A DNA stretch of 64,000 bases from CAZFGK01 sp964518635 (GCA_964518635.1 CAZFGK010000004.1:1-64000), one strand, 5' to 3'. Counted from the stretch's first letter, positions 43,556 through 53,950 are shown. Numbers and translations are program-made. Notes: generated by a model from the sequence alone, not told the origin.

Positions 43556-45592
43556 ATGAGTCAGTCAACTTCGTCAGATCAGCCGAGAACACCCAGCAAG
43601 TTTCTTACTCTCGCACTCGGAGTCGCGTTGCTCGTGCCTGTGTTTCTGCTTATCGGATCAAAACTTGCAAGCGGCAGCTTTGCGAGTTCCTTCTGGTTGT
43701 TCACTGTCGCATCCGGTCTGCCACTGCCGCTCTTACTTGGAGTTCTTGCAGTTGCTTTGATTCTCTCGATAAGTCTCTTCTTTAAGCAGCAGGTGAGAGA
43801 GTTCTTGGGGTGCTCTTCACGAAACCTCACGGTCTATGGAATTCTCGTTGGAATCATTGCAATACTCTTTAGTTGGAATCAGTCGACACTCTTTGGTGGC
43901 GGGAATATTCTGATCGGGCAGATTCGTCAGCTCCCCAATCTCCCCTTCGAATGGACCTGGCAAATCGAGCACCTGTATATTGCGCTGACCAGGTTCGCCG
44001 TCTCGATGGAAATGAAGGATGACCAAAGCTCTTACCTGGTAATTCGGCTGACTTCAATACTGTTTTCCCTGTTGGCGATTCCTGCCCTTGCTGGTCTGGC
44101 CTGTCGGTATTTTGCAAGTGCATCTGCTCGAATAGCCGCCATGAGTCTGCTTCTGATTCCGATACTTCCCTTTCTTGTCGGACTCCCCTTGCGCGAAGCA
44201 GTGTTGATTCCGGTGATTGCATGGACATTCTTTTTTGCGTTGAGAGAGAAGCACACGTTTGTTGATACCCTTCTGATGCTGGTCATTCTGCTTATCGGAG
44301 CATGGCTGCATCCATGGGCACTCTTTCTCGCCCCCGTGATGATCATCTCTTTTCTGCCAAAGAGGAACAACGTCAGATACATCGCAGGATTGTTACTTCT
44401 CATCGCAGGGGTAGCATTCGTTGTACTATCTCGATCTTCAAGTATTGCGCTTGATCGCTCGTTGCAATCTTTCATGCCGCCGACGGCTCTAGGTGCGGAT
44501 TGGATTTTCGGGTCTGCACATCTGCTGACACTCGTGCAGATACTCTTGATCGCTGTTCCCGGATTTCTGTTTCTGTTCATACGGAGAACTACGAAGTCGA
44601 AGAAACATGCTGACTTCCCGATTCTGATTATTGCGACTGTGGCATCGCTCGTACTAATGGTGATGCTGCGGTTTCAGCAAACGGTGATACTTGACTGGCC
44701 TCGACTTCTTCCTCTGCTACTTCCATTCAGTTTCCTCACAGCTCTGAAAATCCCAGAGATCAAGCCAGTTTCGACTGATCGAACCACAGTCAACATGATC
44801 ATTCCGCCATTCCTCCTGATTGCTTCATTGCTTTGGGTACTTCCACTCTCGAAGACTCCGGTTGGTGAAGATTTTGTGACGCATATGGCAGAGGTGGATG
44901 AGCCGAGATGGGTCGCAGTCGGATTCGGACTTCGTGATTCTTACTTTCTAGAGAAAGAATTTCAGGAAGCGACCTATTGGGAGAATCAACTCACCACTCG
45001 TTCAACCGACTATCTCACTTGGCGCGGATGCTATGATCTGATAGGTGTTGGAAATCTCAATGACGGTATCCTTGAGCTCAATCAGGTGCTGGTAAATCAG
45101 CCGGACTGGGCCGATCCCCGCGCTATGCTGGCCCTGGCCTACTCACGGACAAATAGCCCTGATCCGGCACGAGCACATCTGGACACCGTCCTGAGTTTCT
45201 ACCGATTCGATCAGCAGCTCCTGATCAGTCGCTACAATGTCGAGATGCAGGCAAATCAGATTCTGTCAGCAGATTCACTCATTCGCAGGGCACGTGCGCT
45301 GTACCCGAAGAACGTGACCATCAAAACTGATCAGATGATTACCGCGGGACGACTAGGGAATGTCGGCGAATCGGTTGCACGTGCGGATTCGTTGCTGCTG
45401 GAAAATCCGACATTTGCAGCAGCATTGCGTGTTCGTGGTATGGCCGCCGAGCGCAGTGGAAATCTGCAGGAAGCAATCAAATGGTATCAGAAATATGTGG
45501 AGAGCGAAACTGACATGGGTCAGGTCGCCGCGATACGATCAAGGATCAGCCAACTGACGGGGATGCTTCCAGACTCGGCATCAGGTCAATAG
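43556..45592 (+). CDS. Polytopic membrane protein with TPR tail
   Basis: A 678-residue protein: about ten to twelve hydrophobic helices to residue 440, with GT-C-like features in the first periplasmic loop (FSWNQSTLFGGGNILIGQIRQLPN), then a soluble tail (about 450-670) with tetratricopeptide-like repeats (WRGCYDLIGVGNLNDGILELNQVL). The layout is the same as the 15413-17656 protein, so a membrane glycosyltransferase-like role is possible but unproven. Its last 47 bases overlap the end of sthA on the other strand. Confidence 0.65.
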   Translation: MSQSTSSDQPRTPSKFLTLALGVALLVPVFLLIGSKLASGSFASSFWLFTVASGLPLPLLLGVLAVALILSISLFFKQQVREFLGCSSRNLTVYGILVGIIAILFSWNQSTLFGGGNILIGQIRQLPNLPFEWTWQIEHLYIALTRFAVSMEMKDDQSSYLVIRLTSILFSLLAIPALAGLACRYFASASARIAAMSLLLIPILPFLVGLPLREAVLIPVIAWTFFFALREKHTFVDTLLMLVILLIGAWLHPWALFLAPVMIISFLPKRNNVRYIAGLLLLIAGVAFVVLSRSSSIALDRSLQSFMPPTALGADWIFGSAHLLTLVQILLIAVPGFLFLFIRRTTKSKKHADFPILIIATVASLVLMVMLRFQQTVILDWPRLLPLLLPFSFLTALKIPEIKPVSTDRTTVNMIIPPFLLIASLLWVLPLSKTPVGEDFVTHMAEVDEPRWVAVGFGLRDSYFLEKEFQEATYWENQLTTRSTDYLTWRGCYDLIGVGNLNDGILELNQVLVNQPDWADPRAMLALAYSRTNSPDPARAHLDTVLSFYRFDQQLLISRYNVEMQANQILSADSLIRRARALYPKNVTIKTDQMITAGRLGNVGESVARADSLLLENPTFAAALRVRGMAAERSGNLQEAIKWYQKYVESETDMGQVAAIRSRISQLTGMLPDSASGQ

Positions 45593-47048
45593 CAGACTGC
45601 ACATCCTGCATCGGTTTCAGATGATCGATCTGTTCTGTATCTCCCAGGTCGGCGAGACTCAGTCGTGAAAGTCCATCCAGCGCGGCGATCTTATACGCTT
45701 CCGCCAGAGTCGGATAGTTGAAGACGGTATCGACGAAAAAGTCGAGACGACCGCCGTGCGACATCACTGCCTGACCAATATGCACCAGTTCTGTCGCCCC
45801 ATCCCCGATAATATGCACGCCGAGCAGTTTGCGGCTCGTCCGCTCGAAGATCAGTTTCAGGAAACCATCATGGTCATTAATAATCTGTCCGCGGGCGAGT
45901 TCATGATATCTTGCCACGCCGATTTCGTAGTCGCATCCTTTTTCAGAAAGCTCTTCTTCTGTCTGCCCAACAATTGATACTTCCGGAATGGTATAGATAC
46001 CGAGCGGCAGGAGGGCATTGAGTGATGCAATGTCACTCTTACGAAAGGCATGCAGGACGGCAAGTCGCCCCTGATCCATCGAGGTCGATGCCAGCGACGG
46101 AAAGCCGATGACATCACCGACGGCATAAATCGTCGGCACTGCAGTCTGATAATGCTCATTCACTTTGATGAGCCCTCGTTCATTGGTATCGATACCGACA
46201 GCTTCGAGCCCCATGTCGATGGTATTCCCGCTTCGACCGGCAGCATAGAGCAGTCGATCGGCAGTGAACTTTCGGCCACTTTTGGTTGTTGTTCGCACTT
46301 GCCCATCTTCAATGCTCACCGAATCCGGAACTTCACCCAGAGCGAGCGAGACTCCGTATTTTCTCATGAGATAGGTGAGGGCTTCTGAAATTTCTGCATC
46401 GAGAAACGAAAGAAGTCGTTTGCGCTGATCGACAACGGTGACTTTGACACCAAGATGAGAAAATATTGAAGCGTACTCACAACCAATGACTCCGCCACCA
46501 ACAATCGTGAGAGTACGCGGAATCCCGTCCAGACTGAGAATCGTTTCGGCGTCATAGATATAGTGATCGTCGAAGGGGACAAAGTCCGGGCGAAAACTTC
46601 TTGTACCTGTCGCAATGATGATCACTTCGCCGCTGAGCATCCGATTGTTTGCCTGACCTTCAGATACCAGCACTGTATGGGCACTGGTGATCATGCCAGT
46701 TCCCAGAATGACTTCGATCTGATGACGCGACATATTGTCGTTGATCACATCCAGCTCCTGACGAATCACCTGATCTTTGCGATACATCAACTCCTGAATT
46801 GTGAGCGCGGTTCGACTCGGCGGATGAAAGCCGTAGACCGATCGCTGGCGAAGTCCGGCAATAAAGAGCACCGTCTCTCGTAGTGTCTTTGAGGGGATCG
46901 TTCCGGTATGAAGGCAGACCCCACCTTGAACTTGTTTACGTTCGATGATGGCAACCCGTTTACGAAGCTTGCTTGCCTGTATCGCGGCCTTCTCACCTGC
47001 CGGGCCGGAGCCAATAACGATGAGATCGAAGTCGTATGATGTAGACAT
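45546..47048 (-). CDS. sthA: Soluble pyridine nucleotide transhydrogenase (Si-specific)
   Basis: A 500-residue flavoprotein of the dihydrolipoamide-dehydrogenase fold that interconverts NADPH and NADH. FAD site VIGSGPAGEKAA, NAD(P) site GGGVIGCEYASIF and C-terminal interface GDGATELVHIGQA are present. The redox loop reads GVCLHTGTIPSKTLRE: one Cys only, no CxxxxC disulfide, which is the mark of SthA rather than Lpd or glutathione reductase. The end overlaps the convergent membrane protein gene. Confidence 0.92.
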   Translation of the reverse strand: MSTSYDFDLIVIGSGPAGEKAAIQASKLRKRVAIIERKQVQGGVCLHTGTIPSKTLRETVLFIAGLRQRSVYGFHPPSRTALTIQELMYRKDQVIRQELDVINDNMSRHQIEVILGTGMITSAHTVLVSEGQANNRMLSGEVIIIATGTRSFRPDFVPFDDHYIYDAETILSLDGIPRTLTIVGGGVIGCEYASIFSHLGVKVTVVDQRKRLLSFLDAEISEALTYLMRKYGVSLALGEVPDSVSIEDGQVRTTTKSGRKFTADRLLYAAGRSGNTIDMGLEAVGIDTNERGLIKVNEHYQTAVPTIYAVGDVIGFPSLASTSMDQGRLAVLHAFRKSDIASLNALLPLGIYTIPEVSIVGQTEEELSEKGCDYEIGVARYHELARGQIINDHDGFLKLIFERTSRKLLGVHIIGDGATELVHIGQAVMSHGGRLDFFVDTVFNYPTLAEAYKIAALDGLSRLSLADLGDTEQIDHLKPMQDVQSAIDLMPSLEASPSVG

Positions 47049-47088
47049 TCGTACCTTTCACAACCCCGGAGAGTGCAGAAGAACAACC

Positions 47089-47117
47089 GGGGAATCTTTA
47101 ATTCTCCGGAGATCCCC
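47089..47117 (-). terminator. Weak terminator-like hairpin after rmuC
   Basis: On the minus strand GGGGATCT pairs with AGATTCCCC, with one bulged base, followed by the T-rich GGTTGTTCTTCTG. It lies between rmuC and sthA and may partly separate them. Confidence 0.3.
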
Positions 47118-47141
47118 ACGTGGTAGAGCGATCTGATGTAT

Positions 47142-48401
47142 CTATGAGATATTATCGAAGAGTGAGCGGGCTTCTTGAGCCACTGGAGGGATTGACTGAG
47201 AAGTTTGCACGAGCCGATTCGACGGGGTTGATGAATCAGAAGTTGAAACAGTTTTTGAAACAGAAGCTGAATCTATTTGCAGGGAATTGGGGCTTGCATC
47301 GGATGATATTCCCTCAGGCCGAACATGCCCGGCAAGACCATCGAGTTGACGTCTTAGGGTCGAAAGCTCAGTTTTGCTCTTGTCGAAAGTTCCCCCCAGC
47401 ATGCGCAAAGAGCCATCGATCCGCTCCTGATGGCTGAGCATCTTGTTAACGGTCTCCTCCATCTGTCCGAGACCGTCTAAGAGCCAGCGGAGGTCTTTGG
47501 TAATACCGCGCTGAAAGATACTCAACTCGGCGTTCATACTCGCCAGCGTCGCGAGGAAGGCGTAGAGATGCCCGGGAGAGGTTGGGACTACTCGTTTGCT
47601 CAGTGCATATTCGAGGGCATCTGTCGATGCGGACGCCACAAATTGAGAATAGACCGCTTCAGACGGAATGTAGATCAGTGCAAATCGGGTGACGGTATCC
47701 CCCTGACGGAGATACTTCAGTTCGATGGTATCAACATGACTCTTGAGTCGCTTGAGAAAATCTTTCTGTGATGACTCGTCATCCGAAAGAAGCAATCGTT
47801 GAAACGATTCGACTGGAAATTTGGCATCAATTGGGAGCATCCGATCACCGAGCTTGATGACTGCATCCACACGCGTTCCCGATGCAAACTGATACTGGAG
47901 TTCATACAAATTCGAAGGCAATATCTGCGCGAGGAGATTTTCAAGAAAGAGTTCGCCGAGGGCACCACGAAGTTTCGGCGGACGAAGCAATTCAGAAAGT
48001 GACTGGATATTCTTGCCGACCTCCTCAATCGAACTTGCCTGTTTTGCGAGTTCACCGAGTTTGCGTTCCATCTCGCCGAATACCGCAACCTTGTTGACCA
48101 ACGTACGATTTCCCTCTGCAAGCTGCTGCTGCATCAACTGCTGCGCACTGTCCATCGAGGTACGAAGATTCAGAAATGACTCCGATTGACGTGAGAGGAC
48201 TTCCCCTTTGAGATCAGCGATCGTCTTCTCTATCACCTGACGCTCGGAAGCAAGCCGCGCGGCATCCCGTGATTCATCAATCTGTTGTTGCGAGAGAAGA
48301 TCGTCTCTGGAGGGGAGTCGACGCAGCACCAGCAGCAGCGTCACCAGCAATCCCGCGCTGATGACCGACAGAAGAATCACAACGAGGGTTAATGCTGACA
48401 T
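47142..48401 (-). CDS. rmuC: DNA recombination protein RmuC
   Basis: A 419-residue protein: one N-terminal membrane helix (MSALTLVVILLSVISAGLLV), a coiled coil (about 35-130), and the RmuC nuclease-like core with LRGALGELFLENLLAQIL, RVDAVIKLGDRMLPIDAKFP and FALIYIPSEAVYSQF. RmuC limits inversions and rearrangements at repeats. A low-complexity Ser/Thr-rich tail ends the protein. 21 nt downstream of the HExxH protein gene. Confidence 0.94.
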   Translation of the reverse strand: MSALTLVVILLSVISAGLLVTLLLVLRRLPSRDDLLSQQQIDESRDAARLASERQVIEKTIADLKGEVLSRQSESFLNLRTSMDSAQQLMQQQLAEGNRTLVNKVAVFGEMERKLGELAKQASSIEEVGKNIQSLSELLRPPKLRGALGELFLENLLAQILPSNLYELQYQFASGTRVDAVIKLGDRMLPIDAKFPVESFQRLLLSDDESSQKDFLKRLKSHVDTIELKYLRQGDTVTRFALIYIPSEAVYSQFVASASTDALEYALSKRVVPTSPGHLYAFLATLASMNAELSIFQRGITKDLRWLLDGLGQMEETVNKMLSHQERIDGSLRMLGGTFDKSKTELSTLRRQLDGLAGHVRPEGISSDASPNSLQIDSASVSKTVSTSDSSTPSNRLVQTSQSIPPVAQEARSLFDNIS

Positions 48402-48422
48402 GAGAGTTTCATTCTTTGCATC

Positions 48423-50075
48423 TTATTCCTGTCGCAGTAATGCTGGCCCCGGTTTCTTGAGAGCCTCTTTGTCGAACATCGACAAGCGAAACTTGATGGC
48501 GATCTGCGCTGTCGCGCTGTCGTAATAGTTCGGCGAGGGACTCATCCCCCAGATATACTTGGCGGTGAGTTGACCGGTGCCAAGATCGTAGAGCCCGGCT
48601 TCATACTGATCGACGCGAATCAGATAGCGATACCCATCGTTGTTCGAGTCACCGTTGTATTGCGCACTCAACTGCTCAGAAGTTGTCTGTGCAAGTGACG
48701 TATCAGGGGACAAGAAGATCGAACCCTTCGGAGGAGTTCCCTGTGTTCCCTGAAAGACCGCCATCAACCAATTCTTGTCTTTCGTAATCGTCCAGTTCTC
48801 CTGCTTGAGAACCGCGCTCCCCTTCCCTTTCCCCGGCTGCGCGGAAGCGCGAACAGATATCTGCGCCTGACAATAGGTGTCAAATTCTTTGAGAACAGTC
48901 TCCCAGTTTGCTGATTTCGATTCGGTCACGATGATCTGACGAACACTGTCAGGAGTGAGGCGATTGATTGATTCGAAGTCACCGGATAGTCGGCGATAGA
49001 GAGCAAGTGCCACATCAAGACCGAGCTTCCCTCTCAGATAGCCGTAAAAAAGGCCGGAAACCGGATAGGCAATATCAGCTCCGACCCGATCAAAATCATC
49101 CAATGTCAGCAATGAATCAACCGAGGCCAGGTTTTCTCGATGGAGAAAAACTCCAAGATCGGTAAGTGCAGTAGCTGCTTTCGCCCATCTCCCGCCATAG
49201 TAGACAGCGAGTCCTTCACGCATGAGGGGAAGGGTATAAAGCGGTATGTCGCCGAGTTTGATATTTACAAGCAGGTGGATCAACTCATGATCATGCGGAA
49301 AGGTAGCGGAAATCAGATCATTCGTTCCGAGATCAAGAAGCCCTCTGGTCTGTGCTCCGGTCATCAGGTGAACAATCGAATCTGAGGAACAGAAATAGAA
49401 TTCGATCTTTTTGTCAGCGATCAAGGCCAGTTGTGCCGGAGTCAGTTTGAGTGAATCAGCGAGAGCCACAACTTGCTTATCTGCAAGTGCCAGAATTTTC
49501 GGATTCAGAAATCGAACGGCTCCGCTGTCGACATGCAGTCGGTAATATTTTGTCTCACGAGTCTCCCATGCACGGGCATAGTAGTCCTGCGGAGCAACAA
49601 GCCAGCTCCCGCGAGCAGTTGTGCGTGCAAAGTAGATATGTCGAACAACTCGACCATTGGCGAGGTTTTCAAATCGCATGCGGCAGAAGCTGTCAACGGC
49701 GAGCATGTCGACCTGCCGAGCGGCCGGCATCAGAAAATCGATCATTCCCGGAAGATTTCGAACAATCGGGGATGCGGCATCAACTTTGACCGGAATACCT
49801 GTGAAACGAATCGGAAAACGGGTCGCCCGCTCCTGAGTTGCTTCCCCCCACATCAGTTCGGCTGTTTCGTAGTTACCACTGGCAAGCATGTCGAAATAAT
49901 CAGCAAGAGTAGAACGGCCAAGAGCAGGGCCAACCGGTGCTGGTGTCTGAATCTCCTGCGCATGGGGCGATTCAAGAGCGACCAGACCGGCAATGACAAA
50001 TATGGTAGCGAGTATCTCTCTCCCTGTTCGGGTGAATAAACGCGTGAGTGAGAATGAGCTGTTTTGATGTCCCAC
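48423..50075 (-). CDS. Putative exported gluzincin-type (peptidase MA-like) protein
   Basis: A 550-residue protein, not firmly assigned. GTG start with AAGGGA upstream, N-terminal signal (about 15-42), and a zinc-type motif HELIH at 263-267 followed after about 19 residues by Glu287 in REGLAVYYGG, the HExxH..E arrangement of gluzincins such as the peptidase MA family. The C-terminal 130 residues are beta-rich. No sorting domain is seen. Probably a periplasmic or surface protease; the substrate is unknown. Confidence 0.65.
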   Translation of the reverse strand: MGHQNSSFSLTRLFTRTGREILATIFVIAGLVALESPHAQEIQTPAPVGPALGRSTLADYFDMLASGNYETAELMWGEATQERATRFPIRFTGIPVKVDAASPIVRNLPGMIDFLMPAARQVDMLAVDSFCRMRFENLANGRVVRHIYFARTTARGSWLVAPQDYYARAWETRETKYYRLHVDSGAVRFLNPKILALADKQVVALADSLKLTPAQLALIADKKIEFYFCSSDSIVHLMTGAQTRGLLDLGTNDLISATFPHDHELIHLLVNIKLGDIPLYTLPLMREGLAVYYGGRWAKAATALTDLGVFLHRENLASVDSLLTLDDFDRVGADIAYPVSGLFYGYLRGKLGLDVALALYRRLSGDFESINRLTPDSVRQIIVTESKSANWETVLKEFDTYCQAQISVRASAQPGKGKGSAVLKQENWTITKDKNWLMAVFQGTQGTPPKGSIFLSPDTSLAQTTSEQLSAQYNGDSNNDGYRYLIRVDQYEAGLYDLGTGQLTAKYIWGMSPSPNYYDSATAQIAIKFRLSMFDKEALKKPGPALLRQE

Positions 50076-50152
50076 GAATGTCCCTTATCTGAAAATCTCT
50101 TCAATACTCCGGGCTGCGGTACCGGGAGCTATCCACCACTCTGAACTGATTC

Positions 50153-50196
50153 CACAAAAGAACAGGCCGCTCTCGCTTGACGCAAGTAGCGGCCTG
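50153..50196 (-). terminator. Terminator of the second TonB/PorV operon
   Basis: Stem CAGGCCGCT/AGCGGCCTG (50163-50171 with 50188-50196) with an inner CTTG/CAAG pairing, followed on the minus strand by TTCTTTTG. It ends the operon running from 56667. Confidence 0.85.
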
Positions 50197-50216
50197 AATA
50201 AATCGATTGATTGCTC

Positions 50217-51239
50217 TTAGAAAGTGAGGCCAACGGAGATACGCTGGGCAGATTCAAGCCGCCCAAAGTCCGACCAGGAGTAATCAAGCTGAAGCTTTGT
50301 CTGCTTGCCGAGCCCAGTCTGGAGACCGCCGCCAAATCCGAAGTTCTCTTCTTCATAGTTGATCTTATACCCGCCACGGAGGAAATAGCGCTCGTTGAAG
50401 GCCATTTCAGCCCCGATTCCACCCTGCTGGATGTTGTCGTTCGGGTGTTTGAGATCGGCGGTGATAGTCATGATCGATCGTTCGCCAAATGAAAGGTCGT
50501 AGGCCATGCCGAACCTGAATGTGAGTGGGAGGCTATACCCAGTGGTCTTGACAGTGGCAGGAATCGTCCCGTTGGTCCCCTGCCCCTGTTCGGGATCGTA
50601 ATTGATGTCGAGACTTGGACCGGAGAAACTCATGCGGGATCCCATGTTTGAAATACTCATTCCAAGACGGAGTGATTCATAGCCAGTATGGATCAGTGTT
50701 CCGAAATCAAGTCCGACTCCGGATGCTCGATCGAGATGAATTCGTTCTTCGATATACTTGACCGAACCGCCAAGTGAGACTCGTGCGGTGAGTTGACGCG
50801 CATAGGAAAGCCCAATTGCGAATGAGGAGGCCGTGTAGAAATTTCCGGTCCCATCCTGATCTTCAAAAGTGGTGATTTCCAGCTCCGGAGCGGTCAATGC
50901 CGAAAAGGAGGCACCCAGTACGCCCTGATCCCCCACTCGTGTTGCCAATCCGAAATAATTCATGTTGAGATCAGCGATCCAGTTGATTGATGTAAACGCT
51001 GCAGAGGTTCGTTCTATCTGTGAAAGTCCGGCCGGGTTCCAGTACATAGAATAGACATCGCCGACATTGGCAACGGAGGCCTCCCCCATCGCGAGGTAGC
51101 GAGAGCCAACGCCGATTTTAAGAAACTGTGCTCCGGATGTACCGATCGTCGTTCCGGCGGCACCAACAGGTGATGCTGTCACCAGAATGAGACCGGCAAT
51201 CAACGTAAGGCACGCGATCTGAGAAGCGACTTTGTTCAT
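50217..51239 (-). CDS. PorV-like (UPF0164) outer-membrane protein 2
   Basis: A 340-residue PorV-family barrel: signal ending SPVGAA, block TSGAQFLKIGVGSRYLAMGEASV, NPAGL, and the final strand SAQRISVGLTF. Start ATG 51239 lies 9 nt after the upstream gene with AGGTTGGG ahead; the open frame continues 39 codons into that gene. Paralogue of 19979-20971, in an operon with a sorting-domain protein, as expected for a type IX-like shuttle. Confidence 0.85.
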   Translation of the reverse strand: MNKVASQIACLTLIAGLILVTASPVGAAGTTIGTSGAQFLKIGVGSRYLAMGEASVANVGDVYSMYWNPAGLSQIERTSAAFTSINWIADLNMNYFGLATRVGDQGVLGASFSALTAPELEITTFEDQDGTGNFYTASSFAIGLSYARQLTARVSLGGSVKYIEERIHLDRASGVGLDFGTLIHTGYESLRLGMSISNMGSRMSFSGPSLDINYDPEQGQGTNGTIPATVKTTGYSLPLTFRFGMAYDLSFGERSIMTITADLKHPNDNIQQGGIGAEMAFNERYFLRGGYKINYEEENFGFGGGLQTGLGKQTKLQLDYSWSDFGRLESAQRISVGLTF

Positions 51240-51247
51240 ACCCAACC

Positions 51248-53950
51248 TCACTTGATCACCGCAAATCGGCCGATGTGGGTGCCGTATGGCGAGTCCACGT
51301 GATAGACATAAAGACCCGATGCCACCTGACGGTGATCGATGGTCTGTAGATTCCAACGGACAGTTCCGTCAATCCCCTCATTCTCAAGCGTTCGCACCAG
51401 ATCACCGGCTACCGTGTAGATGCGAATAGTGCAGGTGTCCGGAACTCGCTGGAACTCCATCACCGCTTCGCCGGGGTTTGTTTCGACCATCGATGAATAC
51501 CTAGCGAAGTATGGATTCGGAACGACTCGTACCTGATTCAACTGCGCCGATGCATCTGCTGCAGAGACACCGTCGATACGAAACACAAAGCGATCGTAGG
51601 GGCTATTCAACGAAGGGCCGAGAATAGTGAACACATCCCCGTTCGACGGGCTATAGCTTGCATCATTGAAGCCGAACATCCAGGCGTATTCATACGGGAA
51701 TGCTTCGTCGGTAAGATTCTGTGATGGTTCATATGAATTGTCGACGATGGTAATCAGATCGTACGGTTGCCAGATACCATCATCTTCGTAGTCATAGATC
51801 GCCGCACTTACTCGTTGATTGCGTGAGATGTTCCAGACCTCGAAGGGGAGAACAAACGTCGGACCCGGCACCCAATACTCAATTACTGACGGTGCGATGG
51901 TCGAGTCGCCGGTAAATCGAATTTCATAATCGTCACGATACTTGGCATCACCGCCTGCATCGGCCGGATCACCGGTAAAGACCGGAATTGATGCGCCATA
52001 GTATTCGCCAAGGAGAAGATCCTGCGTCCCGCCGACAGTTTGCTGAATAAGGGCTGGAGCACGATCTACGCTGCGCACCACGACTCGAAGGCCAGAGGCA
52101 ATTTCATAGAATCCCGGATCACCGGTCGTACGTGTCTGCTCTTTCAAAAGCGTGTCGTTCGTTGTTTCATTGATCAGATGCCAGAGCGAAATCTCGGGAC
52201 GATCCTCAAACCGAACTGAGTATGTTCCCTGTTGTAAGGAATCACGGTCAAAGAGAATTGGCACGACAGATCCAAGTGAAGGCTGGTCAGTACCGGTGTA
52301 CTCGTGTGTAACGGTGGACGCTGCTTCAAAAAAACCGACGGGATCAGTTCTTGGAGTGACTGCAACAACATTTGACTGCTGGCCGGCGATTCCAAATCCT
52401 GACTGCAATGGATCGACTCCGGAGCTGCTAGCTCCTGTGTCTATCGCGGCAAGGCAATACCAATATTCAACACCATTTGAGAGCCCAGAGTCGACAACAC
52501 TCCGAACCACCGGATCACCCGGTGTATTGACGGTGTACAACCCGATTGGTGTGTAATCGAGATCAAGACAGTTGTTGTTCGTCTTGTAATTTGGCTCCCC
52601 CCAGGTTCTCCCCTGATTGGAACTTCGATAGAGCTTGTAGCCTGCGAAATCCTGTGCGCCGGATAGCGGATCGACAGAAAGTTCGGCTGAATCATTCCAG
52701 CGGAGATACACTTTCCCGTCGCTTGCTTCGGCAAGCAGGCGAGGTGTGGTCGGCGGCTGCGGCCCTACGAAATAATTGTCGTAGAGCTCCTGAGCCAGAT
52801 CAGCAGAATTTCTGAATTCAGTTTCATTCGCGGCGCCAATGAGTGCAAATACAACTCGAACGGTTTTCCCTGCTTCGAGATTGATCCCTTTGGTGCACTG
52901 GAGATAAAGCTGATCACCGGGAGGAAGCGGTGAATCGTAGCCGTCTCCGGTCATGAATACAAATCGCTCGGGATCATTCTGCGGAACCAGCTCCCATGCT
53001 TCATTCCGAAGAGCGGTCATGCCAATATTATCCGGAGTTTCCAGATACTTCGTCCCCATGATTCCGGTGCGTACCTGATTCCCCCAACCCGGATCGGTTC
53101 CTTTTTCGTCGTACGTCCAGGCGAGATTTTCAGTCGTGTCATACGCAATCAGATCATGCAGGCGTCCATTCTCACCGCTTCCATCCGGTCCGCCGACATC
53201 AATGTCGCTATAAAGTGCAAACGCAAAGTTGTTGTAATCAACCGATGAGTTGTTGGTGATTTCCAGAATGACAAAGAGAAAATCTTCGTTATAGCAGTAA
53301 TTCCACTGAAGGACAGTCTGAGTCATCTCCAGACCGAGTAAGGATGTACCTTCCGCGGCATCATTGAAACGATAATGGGAGACCTGTACTGCTCTCGGCC
53401 CACCGGCAACGAATGACGAATCCTGCGGATTGTAGTTTTGCGAATAGATATACTGACCGGAATCAGCGTTGTATTCTCTCCAGCCACGAGCCGCATTCCC
53501 AAGTCCGGCGCCGACTGTGTCGGACGGATTGAAATCGTAGAATCTGCTGGTATCAGTAGACAACAGAATTTTATTTCTCGATTGCCCCGAGATCAAGGAT
53601 GGGATCGCCTGAAAATCTTCGTAGGCATCAGCGACCAGTGTATCACCGGAAGGGGTAATCGCTCCCATCCAATAGAACAACTCTCCAATATAGGAATGCC
53701 CCGAATTTCGCGGCCACTCACCGGACGGTAATCCCAGGCTCTCGTAGCCGCCGATGTAGCCGTAGTTGTCAATGGTCGTTACCAGATTCCCGGCATTGTG
53801 CGTGATCTGATCGACGGTTTGTGGTGCAGGAGTACGCTGCACCGAGGAGTTGTTCCCCCCCGGTAGTTTGATTGGTCGTCCGCTTGTGTCAGCTGCAATT
53901 CCGACGAGCAGGACAAGTCCAAGAAGCAGGTATGTTTTTTTCATCTTCAT
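51248..53950 (-). CDS. Large exported protein with FlgD-like sorting domain, function unknown
   Basis: A 900-residue secreted protein: signal peptide (to about residue 25, MKMKKTYLLLGLVLLVG), then beta-rich regions with fibronectin-like blocks (PTTPRLLAEASDGKVYLRWNDS). A C-terminal FlgD/T9SS-like domain begins LNQVRVVPNPYFARY, has IRIYTVAGDLVRTLENEG, and ends GRFAVIK. No enzyme motif found. It lies between the TonB receptor (8 nt upstream) and the PorV-like gene (8 nt downstream), so the three are probably made together. Confidence 0.8.
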   Translation of the reverse strand: MKMKKTYLLLGLVLLVGIAADTSGRPIKLPGGNNSSVQRTPAPQTVDQITHNAGNLVTTIDNYGYIGGYESLGLPSGEWPRNSGHSYIGELFYWMGAITPSGDTLVADAYEDFQAIPSLISGQSRNKILLSTDTSRFYDFNPSDTVGAGLGNAARGWREYNADSGQYIYSQNYNPQDSSFVAGGPRAVQVSHYRFNDAAEGTSLLGLEMTQTVLQWNYCYNEDFLFVILEITNNSSVDYNNFAFALYSDIDVGGPDGSGENGRLHDLIAYDTTENLAWTYDEKGTDPGWGNQVRTGIMGTKYLETPDNIGMTALRNEAWELVPQNDPERFVFMTGDGYDSPLPPGDQLYLQCTKGINLEAGKTVRVVFALIGAANETEFRNSADLAQELYDNYFVGPQPPTTPRLLAEASDGKVYLRWNDSAELSVDPLSGAQDFAGYKLYRSSNQGRTWGEPNYKTNNNCLDLDYTPIGLYTVNTPGDPVVRSVVDSGLSNGVEYWYCLAAIDTGASSSGVDPLQSGFGIAGQQSNVVAVTPRTDPVGFFEAASTVTHEYTGTDQPSLGSVVPILFDRDSLQQGTYSVRFEDRPEISLWHLINETTNDTLLKEQTRTTGDPGFYEIASGLRVVVRSVDRAPALIQQTVGGTQDLLLGEYYGASIPVFTGDPADAGGDAKYRDDYEIRFTGDSTIAPSVIEYWVPGPTFVLPFEVWNISRNQRVSAAIYDYEDDGIWQPYDLITIVDNSYEPSQNLTDEAFPYEYAWMFGFNDASYSPSNGDVFTILGPSLNSPYDRFVFRIDGVSAADASAQLNQVRVVPNPYFARYSSMVETNPGEAVMEFQRVPDTCTIRIYTVAGDLVRTLENEGIDGTVRWNLQTIDHRQVASGLYVYHVDSPYGTHIGRFAVIK

